A DNA stretch of 64,000 nucleotides from CAVYXZ01 sp965223835 (GTDB lineage Bacteria > Chloroflexota > Anaerolineae > Aggregatilineales > Phototrophicaceae), in the NCBI GenBank assembly GCA_965223835.1, contig CBDCXQ010000001.1, positions 1,736,001 through 1,800,000 of the forward strand, in the 5' to 3' direction. The notes below the pieces were generated by a model, which saw nothing but the letters and a program-made list of their open reading frames with translations, searched no databases and had not been told where the DNA came from. The position numbers and the translations under genes were made by a program. Of this stretch, positions 18,581 to 27,338 are shown in pieces. Numbering within the stretch: the first letter of the stretch is position 1; every line of letters starts with the position of its first letter.

Positions 18581-18719
18581 AGATATTCCGTTCCAGTTAG
18601 AAAAAAGTTCACGGCAGTATAGCATTCCTAGAACGAATGAGCAACGCACAGCCAATACAAAGACGAGGAGAAACGCACTTAAATGACCTGTCATTGATCA
18701 CTTTTGTGACGGTGTTACT

Positions 18720-18905
18720 TTACACCAGGTTCCCCACCAGAAATACGACTCCGGCTGTCATCAATAGTGTCGCCGTGCTGATCGGAGTAAATGGGCACAA
18801 CGCTCGATAACCCAGCATACTTTTTTTGCGTGCCACCGGATAGGGAACTATCGTGATAACCGCCGCCAGTGCAATCAACAGTGCCAGAACCGTTGCAATA
18901 GTCAC
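18720..18905 (-). CDS. Small two-helix membrane protein
   Basis: 61 residues with two hydrophobic segments (3-23 and 43-60) separated by PVARKKSMLGYRAL. It has a GTG start at 18905 and a perfect AGGAGG 5 nt upstream on the minus strand, which makes a real gene likely despite its size. No family was recognised. Confidence 0.6.
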   Translation of the reverse strand: MTIATVLALLIALAAVITIVPYPVARKKSMLGYRALCPFTPISTATLLMTAGVVFLVGNLV

Positions 18906-19163
18906 AAAATCCTCCTAAGAATATGTCTACATTTTTTTACGCTGGTCGGGAATGGAGGTTGTAGTTTCAGCAGATTGTCATAATGAAATCATGACATCTT
19001 TGGCAATCATCTTAGTTTTCCCTGAATATGATTCTCCATTTCTCATAGGGCCTTTAGAAATATGTGAATAATGTAGGCAGGTATAAATGATTGTGCATAG
19101 CATTTTTTTGCTAATTGCCTGTAAATTATCATTGTCCAGAATGTAAGAAAGGCGCAGTGAGTA

Positions 19164-19625
19164 ATGAACCTGTTATTGCTGATATTTTTGTTTTTAAGCC
19201 TGTTTCTGAGTGCCTGTGATGTCTGGACGGGTTGGGTGGAGCGTGCTTCAGTCGTAAATCATGCCGATGCTAATGTTATTAATGTCCGGGCAGTTGAGCA
19301 GGCAGATGGTTTGTGGACCTTTCATGTGACGGTTGAGCATCCAGATACAGGTTGGGAAGATTATGCCGATGGTTGGGATGTGGTGACTCCGACAGGTGAG
19401 ACTATTAAACCGGATCCAAATAGCCCCTTTACCCGTATATTGTTACATCCTCATGAAAATGAACAACCGTTTACCCGTAGCCAGAGCAACATCCTGATTC
19501 CAGATGATGTAAGTAAGGTAACTGTCCGGGCACATGATTCGATAGACGGTTATGGCGGCAAGGAAATTGTGGTTGATTTGACGTTAACGGAAGGTGTCGG
19601 TTTCACAGTTGAGCATTTGGCTTAG
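19164..19625 (+). CDS. Predicted lipoprotein, unknown function
   Basis: 153 residues. The signal peptide MNLLLLIFLFLSLFLSACD ends in a lipobox LSAC, so it is probably lipid-anchored outside the membrane. The rest looks like one beta-rich domain (VEQADGLWTFHVTVEHPDTGWEDYADGWDVVTP). It is single-gene, just before tRNA-Asp. The family was not identified, but the WxFxVTVxHPDxGWxxYADxW pattern should be searchable. Confidence 0.75.
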   Translation: MNLLLLIFLFLSLFLSACDVWTGWVERASVVNHADANVINVRAVEQADGLWTFHVTVEHPDTGWEDYADGWDVVTPTGETIKPDPNSPFTRILLHPHENEQPFTRSQSNILIPDDVSKVTVRAHDSIDGYGGKEIVVDLTLTEGVGFTVEHLA

Positions 19626-19671
19626 CGTTCAATTGCGCACGTAAGCGGAAGGTCTTTTTTGTGAATTCCTC

Positions 19672-19700
19672 TTGACAGCTTGAGGGTAGAATGGTATCTT
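19672..19700 (+). promoter_or_regulatory. Promoter of tRNA-Asp
   Basis: TTGACA (19672-19677), a 17-bp spacer and TATCTT (19695-19700), 17 bp before the mature tRNA. Confidence 0.75.
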
Positions 19701-19717
19701 GTTTCAACATTCTAATA

Positions 19718-19790
19718 GGGGGCGTGGTGTAGCGGTTAACATATTGGCCTGTCAAGCCAAAGATCGCGGGTTCAAATCCCGTCGCTCCCG
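19718..19790 (+). tRNA. tRNA-Asp (GTC)
   Basis: Acceptor GGGGGCG/CGCTCCC, anticodon loop CTGTCAA (GTC), T-arm GCGGGTTCAAATCCCGT and discriminator G. CCA is not encoded. Its 3' 13 bases plus AAT recur at 57938-57953, which marks it as the likely integration target of the adjoining island. Confidence 0.96.
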
Positions 19791-19793
19791 AAT
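19778..19793. repeat. Left copy of tRNA-Asp 3'-end repeat (candidate attL core)
   Basis: CCCGTCGCTCCCGAAT overlaps the 3' end of tRNA-Asp and is identical to 57938-57953. Looser identity extends leftwards into the T-arm. Confidence 0.6.
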
Positions 19794-19798
19794 GGGTA

Positions 19799-19824
19799 AA
19801 TCCCCTTAAATTCAAGGGGATTTT
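19799..19824 (+). terminator. Terminator after tRNA-Asp
   Basis: AATCCCCTT/AAGGGGATT stem, 6-nt loop, then TTTT. Confidence 0.8.
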
Positions 19825-19828
19825 CGTT

Positions 19829-19866
19829 GCGTAGCCGGTGCGGGATCAATGGAGGGTCGATCCCGC
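19829..19866. repeat. Dispersed boundary motif, copy A
   Basis: The motif begins GCGTAGCC, then (A/G)GTGCGGGATCAA, then GGAGGGTCGA and CCCG. Copies start at 19829 and 47673; a shortened, diverged copy starts at 57915. In this copy GCGGGATC pairs with GATCCCGC to make a hairpin. The role is unknown; its position beside the tRNA suggests an old recombination scar. Confidence 0.5.
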
Positions 19867-19979
19867 GTCAAGATTGTAATCGATAACCTGCAGAACTCTC
19901 AGCGACAATTCTAGTACAGCCCCCTTTAGTCCCAAGAATCTCCTGATGAGTATGGGACATTTTTGGGGGAAGCTTACCT

Positions 19980-20216
19980 GAGCGTTACCACCGCTCCATG
20001 AAGCCCATTGTCAAGCTGGACAACTACTACGCACCCTCCGATCTGGAGCAGGTTGTTGCCAGCTTCGTGGCTTACTACAACAACCACCGCTACCATGAGT
20101 CACTGTACAATCTGACACCTGCTGTAGTGTACCTTGGCCGTGACTGGCTGAACTTGAGCAGACGAAAGGAGATTAAACAACAGACAATTCGACAACGCTG
20201 TCGGCAGTATCTATGA
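19980..20216 (+). pseudogene. 3' remnant of an IS3-type integrase-fold transposase
   Basis: The frame reads ERYHRSMKPIVKLDNYYAP, then ASFVAYYNNHRYHESLYNLTPAVVYLG, then SRRKEIKQQTIRQRC. This is the C-terminal end of an rve-domain transposase (the YYNxxRYHESLxxLTPAxVY block). No start or catalytic DD segment remains. It is related to, but not the same as, the fragment at 47792-47940. It lies directly inside the tRNA-Asp boundary. Confidence 0.8.
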
Positions 20217-20301
20217 AGTCGTTTGTCACCGTGTAGAATCGGGCAATGTCTCCATTATATTGCTGCTTCTGGAGTCCGGCTTAGTTTGAGGACGTACAGG
20301 T

Positions 20302-21054
20302 TCATCTTGGTCGATTTTGCAATGTCTCAGCGAATGTCTCAAGATGGTTTTTCATTGTTCGTTGAGCAGCAGCCCGGTCCCGATCCCGCACGGCCTCTAG
20401 CAGTTGAACATGAAACTGAATGGCACGCTCGCGTGTATCATCTTTGACAGTCAATAATAGACTGAAGTTGAAGATTACTTCCACCAATGTATTGAGCAGA
20501 ATCAAGTACAACCGGTTCTGGGTTGCTTCCGCCAAGCCCAAATGAAAAGCCATATCAAATTCAACGAAAGTCTTGGCGTCATCTGCGCTTCTCATATTAT
20601 CAATATAGCTTTCGAGCTGAGCCAGGTTCCTGTCTGTGCGCCGTTCCGCGGCTTCAGACGCTATCTGTAATTCAAGACAACGGCGCACCTCGGCGATTTC
20701 ATCAACCTTGATCTCTTCTCTGCCGATATTTAGGAGCAAACTGGTATAGTCAGATATAACTTGCGTTGACGGTTCACATATTACGGCGCCTGAGCCAGGC
20801 CGTACATCTACCAATCCCTTCGTGGTCAGTATGCGCATCGCCTCGCGCACCACTGTGCGGCTGACTTCAAACTGTTTACATAGCTCGCCTTCAGTAGGTA
20901 AACGGTCGTTTGGTTGTAGACGTCCACCAACAATTGCTTCTTCGATTTGGGCCACAACCTCGTCTGCCAGACTTGATTTGCGCGAAATAGACATGAAAAT
21001 ATTCGACCGCTCATTCGGTTGAGGCTTGGGCCTACTGAATGAAATATCTGTCAC
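20302..21054 (-). CDS. GntR-family (FadR/FCD) transcriptional regulator
   Basis: 250 residues. The N-terminal winged helix (residues 25-95) has LADEVVAQIEEAIVGGRLQPNDRLPTEGELCKQFEVSRTVVREAMRILTTKGLVDVRPGSGAVI. The C-terminal FCD ligand/metal domain is helical, with HxxxL and DxAFHLGLAEATQN. The start at 21054 is supported by a GAGGTGG purine run; ATG 20994 is an alternative but lacks one. It is divergent from the glycosidase gene at 21136, with a TTGTATACAA palindrome between them that overlaps the predicted -10 box (TATAAT on the minus strand), which suggests autoregulation and control of the island by a sugar acid. Confidence 0.9.
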   Translation of the reverse strand: MTDISFSRPKPQPNERSNIFMSISRKSSLADEVVAQIEEAIVGGRLQPNDRLPTEGELCKQFEVSRTVVREAMRILTTKGLVDVRPGSGAVICEPSTQVISDYTSLLLNIGREEIKVDEIAEVRRCLELQIASEAAERRTDRNLAQLESYIDNMRSADDAKTFVEFDMAFHLGLAEATQNRLYLILLNTLVEVIFNFSLLLTVKDDTRERAIQFHVQLLEAVRDRDRAAAQRTMKNHLETFAETLQNRPR

Positions 21055-21073
21055 ACCACCACCTCTTCGCTTT

Positions 21074-21093
21074 TTGTATACAATCGTATTATA
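21074..21093. promoter_or_regulatory. GntR-type operator, copy 1
   Basis: TTGTATACAATCGTATTATA, identical over 20 bp to 27272-27291. It contains the palindrome TTGTATACAA and, on the minus strand, TATAAT of the gntR promoter. Confidence 0.65.
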
Positions 21094-21135
21094 CTCTTAA
21101 TAAGTTTGGGCAGCAACACTGATTGGAGCAGTATC

Positions 21136-22491
21136 ATGACCAACGACCATACCGAAAATTGGGCGAAATTCAATGGCCCGCTACGGGTTCATCCAGCGAA
21201 CCCACGATATTTCACGGATAACAACCGCAAGGCCATTTATCTCACAGGATCACATACCTGGGCGACCTTGCATGATCGACAACTGGACGAAACACCACCC
21301 TTTGACTATCCCGCCTGGCTCGACTTCATGCAGCAGCACCAGCACAATTTCCTACGAATGTGGGCCTGGGAACATGCCGCCTGGATGCAGTTTACCGAGC
21401 GCATGGTCAAGTATAGTCCGAATCATTACGAACGCACCGGGCCGGGCGATGCGCTGGATGGCCTTCCTAAATTTGACCTGAGCAAATTTAATAAGAAGTT
21501 TTTCAGTCGCCTTCGTCAACGGGTTGAACTGGCTGCGGAACGTGGCATTTACGTCTCGGTGATGTTCTTTCAAGGATTCAGTCTGGATAAACGACATATT
21601 GATTCGGTAGCCACAGGCAATCATGCTTTTGGCGGACATCCTCTAAACAAAGACAACAATATCAACGGCGTTGATGGTGATCCCGACGGCAGTGGCACTG
21701 GACTTCAGGTTCATACTCTGGACAACTCGGAAGTCACAGCATTGCAGGAAGCCTATGTTCGCAAGGTCATTGATACACTGAACGACCTCGACAATATCTT
21801 GTGGGAGATCGCCAATGAAGGCCATGAAGGATCAGTTGAATGGCAATACCACATGATCAATGTTGTTCGAGAATACGAAAAAGGTCTGCCTAAACAGCAT
21901 CTAATTGGGATGACAGGCGCGCCTATCCCGAATGAACCCCTTTTTAGCAGCCCGGCAGACTGGATTTCGCCACTTTCCAGAGAAGATTACATCATGGACC
22001 CACCCGCAGCCAATGGTGATAAAGTCATCATTGTCGATACTGATCATGGTGTACCGTTTGGAACCGATGTGTCATGGCCCTGGCGCTGTTTTACTCGCGG
22101 GCAACATTTTATTGTTATGGATCCGTACAAGGACGCGCGTGTTGGTTCGCCAAAGGACCCAGTTGAAGAGTGGGGCGAGATTCGCAAGCAGATGGGCTAT
22201 GTCCGACTTTGGGCAGAGAAGATCGACCTTGCCAATATGACCCCACACAACGAACTTGCGCGTAAAGGATATTGTCTGGCTAATCCGGGGACAGAATATC
22301 TGGTTTTTGTTCCAAATGGCGGTGGCTTCGTTGTCGATCTGTCTGACGCCTCAGGTACATTCGATGCGGTTTGGTTCAATCCTTTCAACGGCCAAACAAT
22401 CGATCACGACCCAGTTGAGGGTGGCGCAAGCCGCAGGTTTCTTGCTTCGTTTGGTGGACATGTCGTATTGCACTTGCGACTTCAGGGCTAA
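21136..22491 (+). CDS. Putative TIM-barrel glycoside hydrolase (apiosidase-like neighbourhood)
   Basis: 451 residues with no signal peptide. FTDNNRKAIYLTGSHTWATLHD near residue 28 opens the barrel; similar proteins share YLTGSHTW. ILWEIANEGHEGS near 226 carries the N-E pair typical of clan GH-A acid/base residues. VDTDHG near 300 and a C-terminal small beta domain follow. It is distantly like DUF4038/collagen-binding-type putative glycosidases, but I cannot place it in a numbered GH family. ATG 21136 was chosen because GGAG lies 7 nt upstream. It is divergent from gntR and under its operator, so it is likely an intracellular glycosidase for the imported substrate. Confidence 0.7.
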   Translation: MTNDHTENWAKFNGPLRVHPANPRYFTDNNRKAIYLTGSHTWATLHDRQLDETPPFDYPAWLDFMQQHQHNFLRMWAWEHAAWMQFTERMVKYSPNHYERTGPGDALDGLPKFDLSKFNKKFFSRLRQRVELAAERGIYVSVMFFQGFSLDKRHIDSVATGNHAFGGHPLNKDNNINGVDGDPDGSGTGLQVHTLDNSEVTALQEAYVRKVIDTLNDLDNILWEIANEGHEGSVEWQYHMINVVREYEKGLPKQHLIGMTGAPIPNEPLFSSPADWISPLSREDYIMDPPAANGDKVIIVDTDHGVPFGTDVSWPWRCFTRGQHFIVMDPYKDARVGSPKDPVEEWGEIRKQMGYVRLWAEKIDLANMTPHNELARKGYCLANPGTEYLVFVPNGGGFVVDLSDASGTFDAVWFNPFNGQTIDHDPVEGGASRRFLASFGGHVVLHLRLQG

Positions 22492-22548
22492 AATCCTAAG
22501 CCCGTCGCCCAATCTCTAGCTTCATGGTGACGGGCAATTCTCACAGGA

Positions 22549-23385
22549 CTACCCCTTCACGGCCCCAGCGGATAACCCGCCGGTGAGATAGCGTTGAATG
22601 AAGCTGAACAGGACGAGACTGGGTATCACCACGAGAATGACCATTGCCAGTGTCAATCCCCACTCAGTCACGCGATCGTCACTGAAGCTGTACAAGCCTA
22701 CCGAAAGCGTCCGCAGATCTTTGCTACGGATGAATACCACGGCAAAGAGCAGCTCATTCCAGACATTGATAAACACGAAAATTAATGTCGCAACGATGCC
22801 TGGCATTGCGCTCGGAATAACGATACGAAACAGGGCCGATGTCCGGCTGCAACCGTCTACCATAGCCGCTTCATCAATTTCTTTTGGAATCGTGTCGTAG
22901 TAGCTGCGCATGAGCATCACTGAGAATGGCAGCCAAACAAAAGCATAGGTTAGAACGAGGCTCCAATGCGTATTGACAAGTTTCAACTCCTTATAGATCG
23001 TAAAGAAAGGCACGAGCAAAATGACATGGGGGATCATTTGAGCCAGCAAAAAGAACACCAGGATAATGCTCTTGCCGCGAAAACGGAATCGTGCCATAGC
23101 ATAGGCCGAAAACAAGATTAGCACGAGGATGAAAGCGCAGCTCAGCAAGGCAACCATAACACTATTTCGATACATCAGTCCTATCGGCGTTTCATTTATG
23201 ACGCGAGTGAAATTTTCCAGTGTTGGTTGTTGCGGCAAGTAGGCAGGTGGAAATTCAAATAACTCCCGTGGTGACTTCAGAGTTGAATTGATCAACCAAT
23301 AGACGGGAAACAGCGTAAACAGCAGAAAAAACGCACCCGCCGCCATGACGATTAGTTTCCACGAGAACGCGCGCAAATAGTACAT
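22549..23385 (-). CDS. ABC sugar importer permease (MalG-type), system 1
   Basis: 278 residues with six hydrophobic segments. The EAA loop is DEAAMVDGCSRTSALFRIVIPSAMPG, where it contacts the ATPase. FPVYWLINSTLKS and the end FIQRYLTGGLSAGAVKG are typical of the CUT1 MalG group. It is third gene of the binding protein-MalF-MalG set. No ATPase gene is encoded nearby, as is usual for CUT1 systems that share an MsmK-type ATPase. Confidence 0.92.
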   Translation of the reverse strand: MYYLRAFSWKLIVMAAGAFFLLFTLFPVYWLINSTLKSPRELFEFPPAYLPQQPTLENFTRVINETPIGLMYRNSVMVALLSCAFILVLILFSAYAMARFRFRGKSIILVFFLLAQMIPHVILLVPFFTIYKELKLVNTHWSLVLTYAFVWLPFSVMLMRSYYDTIPKEIDEAAMVDGCSRTSALFRIVIPSAMPGIVATLIFVFINVWNELLFAVVFIRSKDLRTLSVGLYSFSDDRVTEWGLTLAMVILVVIPSLVLFSFIQRYLTGGLSAGAVKG

Positions 23386-23411
23386 TGTCTCTTCCTTAGG
23401 GGCAGGGGAGC

Positions 23412-24344
23412 CTAATCATTTTCCACTTTGTAAAGTTGCCAGTAGAGCAAGCTGAAGACCATCATGATAAATATTGTGATCACCGACATGGTGGCAGCTT
23501 CGCCGAAATTCGTGTCAATAAATGCCGTATCGTAGATATGGATAGCCAGTGTCCGAGTAGAGCCAACCGGACCGCCATTGGTCATGGTCAGTATCAAATC
23601 GATGTAATTAAACGTCCAGATCACACGTAACATAGTCGAGATCACAATGGTTGGCCGGATGAGCGGTAGGGTCACATACCTGAATTGTTGCCAGGCTCCC
23701 GCGCCATCAATTTTGGCGGCTTCATAAAGCTCCTCGCTGATACTCTGTAATGCAGCTAGAAACATAATGGCAAAGAATGGCGTACCGCGCCATGCATTCG
23801 CAACAAAGAGCATGAAAAAAGCCCCCTGCGAATTAATCATCCAGGGTATAGGACTCTCAGCCAGTCCTGCTTTCATCACCAGATCGTTGAAAACGCCAAT
23901 CGTGCCGTCAAAGAGCCACAACCATAACGTGCCCGTTATCACGCCACTGATGGCCCAGGGCATGATCGTAATCGACCGGAAGATGCTGCGGCCAGGAAAT
24001 TTGAGATTTAAGATGAGCGCCAGGATCAGCCCCAGGAAGAACTGAGGAATCACTGAGCCAGCCACCCAGATCAGCGATATACTCAGGGATTTCCAGAATT
24101 CATTGTCCTGTAAAACGTTGATATAGTTCTCGAGGCCAATAAAATTGATGTCGTTTGGCCGCACCAGTACATAGCTTTGGGTACTGAGGTAGATCAAATA
24201 GGCGAAGCCGAATAGTACACCGACCCCAACGATCAGCACAATTGGGGAAACGTAGATGTAGGGGGTTGCCCGTGACCAGAATCGGCTGTATGTTCGAGGG
24301 GGTGTGGCTTTTTCGGCCACACCCGTTGCGTTTGCTCTGTTCAT
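23412..24344 (-). CDS. ABC sugar importer permease (MalF-type), system 1
   Basis: 310 residues with six transmembrane segments starting near residue 33. The EAA loop is YEAAKIDGAGAWQQFRYVTLPLIRP. It pairs with the MalG-type gene 26 bp downstream and with the binding protein gene upstream (5-bp gap). CUT1 (oligosaccharide) family. Confidence 0.92.
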   Translation of the reverse strand: MNRANATGVAEKATPPRTYSRFWSRATPYIYVSPIVLIVGVGVLFGFAYLIYLSTQSYVLVRPNDINFIGLENYINVLQDNEFWKSLSISLIWVAGSVIPQFFLGLILALILNLKFPGRSIFRSITIMPWAISGVITGTLWLWLFDGTIGVFNDLVMKAGLAESPIPWMINSQGAFFMLFVANAWRGTPFFAIMFLAALQSISEELYEAAKIDGAGAWQQFRYVTLPLIRPTIVISTMLRVIWTFNYIDLILTMTNGGPVGSTRTLAIHIYDTAFIDTNFGEAATMSVITIFIMMVFSLLYWQLYKVEND

Positions 24345-24349
24345 ATTAT

Positions 24350-25645
24350 TTATGAACCAACTTCATCAGCCCGTATTTCTTCCAGGCGCGTGCATACTGT
24401 ATCAACAAACTCCTCGGCAGTTGTTTCTCCCAGCAGCGCGCGTTGCAGATGTTCCGGAGCATAGTTGACAAAGAAGTCACCCCAACCGGGGAGTTCTCGC
24501 GGTGTGTTGACCAGCAGATTGGCATCCTGAACCTGCGCGATAGCCGCTTCGAAGTAGGGCTTCTGCAAATACTCGGCATCCAGCGCCTCGATGACTACTG
24601 GAAGTGTTCCCCAGGCCCCGTTATAGCGGGCATTAACTTCCGGCTGAAGCAAGTATTCGATGAACTCCCAGGATTCTTCTTTGTATTCCGTATTGGACTT
24701 CATCGAAAAACCGTTCACCCCATAGTGGGTAAACACACCCGCCGTGCCGCCCGGCATACTGGCGATGTTGAAGCTGTCTTCACCAAGCGTATCAACAACA
24801 GTGGGCAATGCACCCAGGAAGGTATTGATGACGCTGACATTGCCTGCTGCAAAGGCGTTCAAACCATCGTTGGAGCCAGCCGTAGCCGACGCGGGTGGAG
24901 AGGCACCATCGTCCCTATATAATGCCAGGAACTTGTCCATGCCCTCAATATGTGCGTCCGTGCGGAAGATACATTGCCCGTCTTCAGTGTAGAGTGTGTT
25001 GCCAGGGCCAATGCCGCCACTGACGAGCATCCACATCGACCAGGGCTGGAACCCGACCTGGTGATTCCCGAAGAGATAATAGCCATACTGGTTGTTGTCA
25101 GCGTCAGTCAATTGATTGACAACCTCGGAAAACTCATCAATCGTCGCCGGGAAGGCTTCGATCCCAGCGGCTTCGAAATGATCGGTGTTGTAATACATGA
25201 CGTAGGTATCGATCAATGCACCGATCATGTAGCCGGTGTTCTGATACATACGACCCTGCACCATCGAGATAGGCAGGAGCGTCTCTTCCAGGCCACTTTC
25301 TTCAAGCCAGGGATCCAGGTCTTCCAGCCAACCCGCAGCCGAGAATTGCGTGATCCACGCTGGAGACATCGTAATGACATCTGGCGCATCATCGGCAATA
25401 AAACCGGTGGTCATGGTCGGTAGAATCGCGTCATAGGAAATAGGCTGGAATTCAACATTGATACGCGGATTCATTTCGCTGAATTCTTGCGATATCTCTT
25501 CCATCGCATCTACGGCAGTGCCGAAGGGCCAGGAAAAGGTAATGGTTACTTCATCCTGCGCAGCGCTGACGCCTGGTAACACCAGGAAAACCAGCGCTAT
25601 TGCGGCAATGAATATCCTCTGTGGTCGGAAGGTTCTGAACTTCAT
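24350..25645 (-). CDS. Extracellular sugar-binding protein, system 1
   Basis: 431 residues. The signal peptide, about residues 1-29, ends VSAAQDE. It then has VTITFSWPFGTAVDAMEEISQEFSEMNPRINVEFQPISYDAI, typical of family 1 solute-binding proteins (SBP_bac_1). There is no lipobox cysteine, so the anchoring is not obvious. It heads the importer operon. An aromatic-rich region near residues 200-215 (FGNHQVGFQPWSMWML) fits sugar stacking. Substrate unknown: an apioside or another glycan fragment is inferred from the island. Confidence 0.9.
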   Translation of the reverse strand: MKFRTFRPQRIFIAAIALVFLVLPGVSAAQDEVTITFSWPFGTAVDAMEEISQEFSEMNPRINVEFQPISYDAILPTMTTGFIADDAPDVITMSPAWITQFSAAGWLEDLDPWLEESGLEETLLPISMVQGRMYQNTGYMIGALIDTYVMYYNTDHFEAAGIEAFPATIDEFSEVVNQLTDADNNQYGYYLFGNHQVGFQPWSMWMLVSGGIGPGNTLYTEDGQCIFRTDAHIEGMDKFLALYRDDGASPPASATAGSNDGLNAFAAGNVSVINTFLGALPTVVDTLGEDSFNIASMPGGTAGVFTHYGVNGFSMKSNTEYKEESWEFIEYLLQPEVNARYNGAWGTLPVVIEALDAEYLQKPYFEAAIAQVQDANLLVNTPRELPGWGDFFVNYAPEHLQRALLGETTAEEFVDTVCTRLEEIRADEVGS

Positions 25646-25790
25646 TTTTGGAGTCCTCTCATTATGATGAAAAGAAATCTGGATTCAATGTCGTGGTAAA
25701 GTTTCTATCGATAATGGCATGCTCCTTCCTGTGACTGCTATTATCTCGTTTTCGGTGATGCGTCCTGGCGTAAACAAGACGCATCACCGC

Positions 25791-27224
25791 TCACCAGTGA
25801 TTGTTGGTCCGTCCGGGCGCTTGAGTCGCACTGTCCATATCCCCAGTCAGCCAGTACACAACCCATTCGTTATAAAGATGATCCCCAGTTCTTGCCATCC
25901 AATCGACCATACGTAGCTTCAATTCCTTCAGGACGCTGTCGTATTCGGGTTTCTGCGCCACATTGGTCAATTCATGAGGGTCGAGTTCATGATCGTACAT
26001 TTCGTCGATGTCGTTGGTGTGAAAGATAAACTTGTAGCGATCCGTTTGCAGCATCCGCAACGTGTACAGGCCCATATGACAGCCGTGAAACTCGCAGTAA
26101 GCCTCGCGTAATCTGGTTTGCTGTTCCCCCTTTAGCAAGGGCGCGATACTTTGTCCGTGGATATTGTCTGGGGGTGCTAAACCGATAGCATCGAAAACTG
26201 TAGGCAGCAGATCAATCCCGTGTTGAATGTAGGTATCACAGCGCGATCCCGGCATGGTTACGCCCGGCCAGCGAGCAATGAATGGCACCCGATAAATCTC
26301 ATCGTACATAGTGTAGTCTTTGTTCCAGATCTTGTGAGCGCCGATGGTATCGCCATGATCTGAAAAGAAGATGACCAGCGTGTTGTCTGCTACGCCGACA
26401 CTGTCCAGCGTATCCAGAACCCGCCCGATCTGAGCGTCTATTAAGCTAATCTCGCCAAAGTAATGGGCCAGTAACTGTTGCCATTCCGACCAGGGCTTGT
26501 CTTCGGTCCCCCAGTGCTGGCGCTTGATCCTCTGTACGGCTGGCTTGTTGGTCAGGGGATCATCAAAGTTGGGATGAGGAGGAATGTCCGCTGGGTTGTA
26601 CATGCTCGCGAAGGGTTCGGGGATAACGTTGGGTGCATGTGGTCCATGAAAATCTAAGCGCAAGAAGAACGGATTGTGTTCGTCAGCGCTATACTCGGTT
26701 ATCAATCGCATCGCATTGTCAGCGAGAAATGCTTGACGGCATTGATCCACAGAAACTGGATCAACGCCGCTGGTTGGAACAATGTAATTCTTGCTTTCCG
26801 GTGCCAGTGGTACGCCCAGTTCCTGCCGATATACCAGATAGTCGTTGAGAGAAACGTATTCTTCGAAACCGAAATCGACCGGCGTCTTTTCAGAATTGAC
26901 ATGCCATTTGCCGACATATCCGAGACGATAGCCCTGGTCTTTCAGCCCTTTTGTCAAAACATCCTGTTCCGGCTCCAATTCAGTGCGGACAGGATGGAGC
27001 TTGTTGTTGGTCAACACTTCGTGCGTATGAGGATATACGCCTGTGAGTATCGACGAGCGCACCGGTGTACAGAGACCACAAGGCGTGAAAGCATAATCGA
27101 ATGTCATTCCGTTTGCGGCGAGTCGGTCTAGGTTCGGTGTGGTGCATATCGGGCTGCCGTAAGCGCCTATCGTATCGCGCCGTTGCTGGTCGGTGACAAT
27201 CATCAAAATGTTGGGAGTTGTCAT
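25791..27224 (-). CDS. Sulfatase (formylglycine-dependent)
   Basis: Hydrolyses sulfate esters. 477 residues with NILMIVTDQQRRDTIGAYG (metal Asp 11-12) and the maturation motif CTPVR near residue 52 (C-x-P-x-R, with Val at the usual Ser/Ala position), where Cys becomes formylglycine. It then has SSILTGVYPHTH and the metal site FFSDHGDTIGAH. No signal peptide is seen, so it is probably cytosolic and acts on an imported sulfated sugar. The start at 27224 is ATG; the frame open to 27326 would run across the operator. It shares the 20-bp operator with gntR. Confidence 0.88.
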   Translation of the reverse strand: MTTPNILMIVTDQQRRDTIGAYGSPICTTPNLDRLAANGMTFDYAFTPCGLCTPVRSSILTGVYPHTHEVLTNNKLHPVRTELEPEQDVLTKGLKDQGYRLGYVGKWHVNSEKTPVDFGFEEYVSLNDYLVYRQELGVPLAPESKNYIVPTSGVDPVSVDQCRQAFLADNAMRLITEYSADEHNPFFLRLDFHGPHAPNVIPEPFASMYNPADIPPHPNFDDPLTNKPAVQRIKRQHWGTEDKPWSEWQQLLAHYFGEISLIDAQIGRVLDTLDSVGVADNTLVIFFSDHGDTIGAHKIWNKDYTMYDEIYRVPFIARWPGVTMPGSRCDTYIQHGIDLLPTVFDAIGLAPPDNIHGQSIAPLLKGEQQTRLREAYCEFHGCHMGLYTLRMLQTDRYKFIFHTNDIDEMYDHELDPHELTNVAQKPEYDSVLKELKLRMVDWMARTGDHLYNEWVVYWLTGDMDSATQAPGRTNNHW

Positions 27225-27271
27225 AACCGCTTCTTCGTTAGGTCGAAATAAGACAATAAATGGCTTGATTA

Positions 27272-27291
27272 TTGTATACAATCGTATTATA
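27272..27291. promoter_or_regulatory. GntR-type operator, copy 2
   Basis: Identical 20 bp to 21074-21093, in the divergent gap between the sulfatase and the Gfo/Idh gene. On the minus strand it contains the TATAAT of the sulfatase promoter. Confidence 0.65.
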
Positions 27292-27338
27292 GTCTCAAAT
27301 GATCTGTGGCGCAAATTTCGGTGCAAGAGGTGGGCTGA

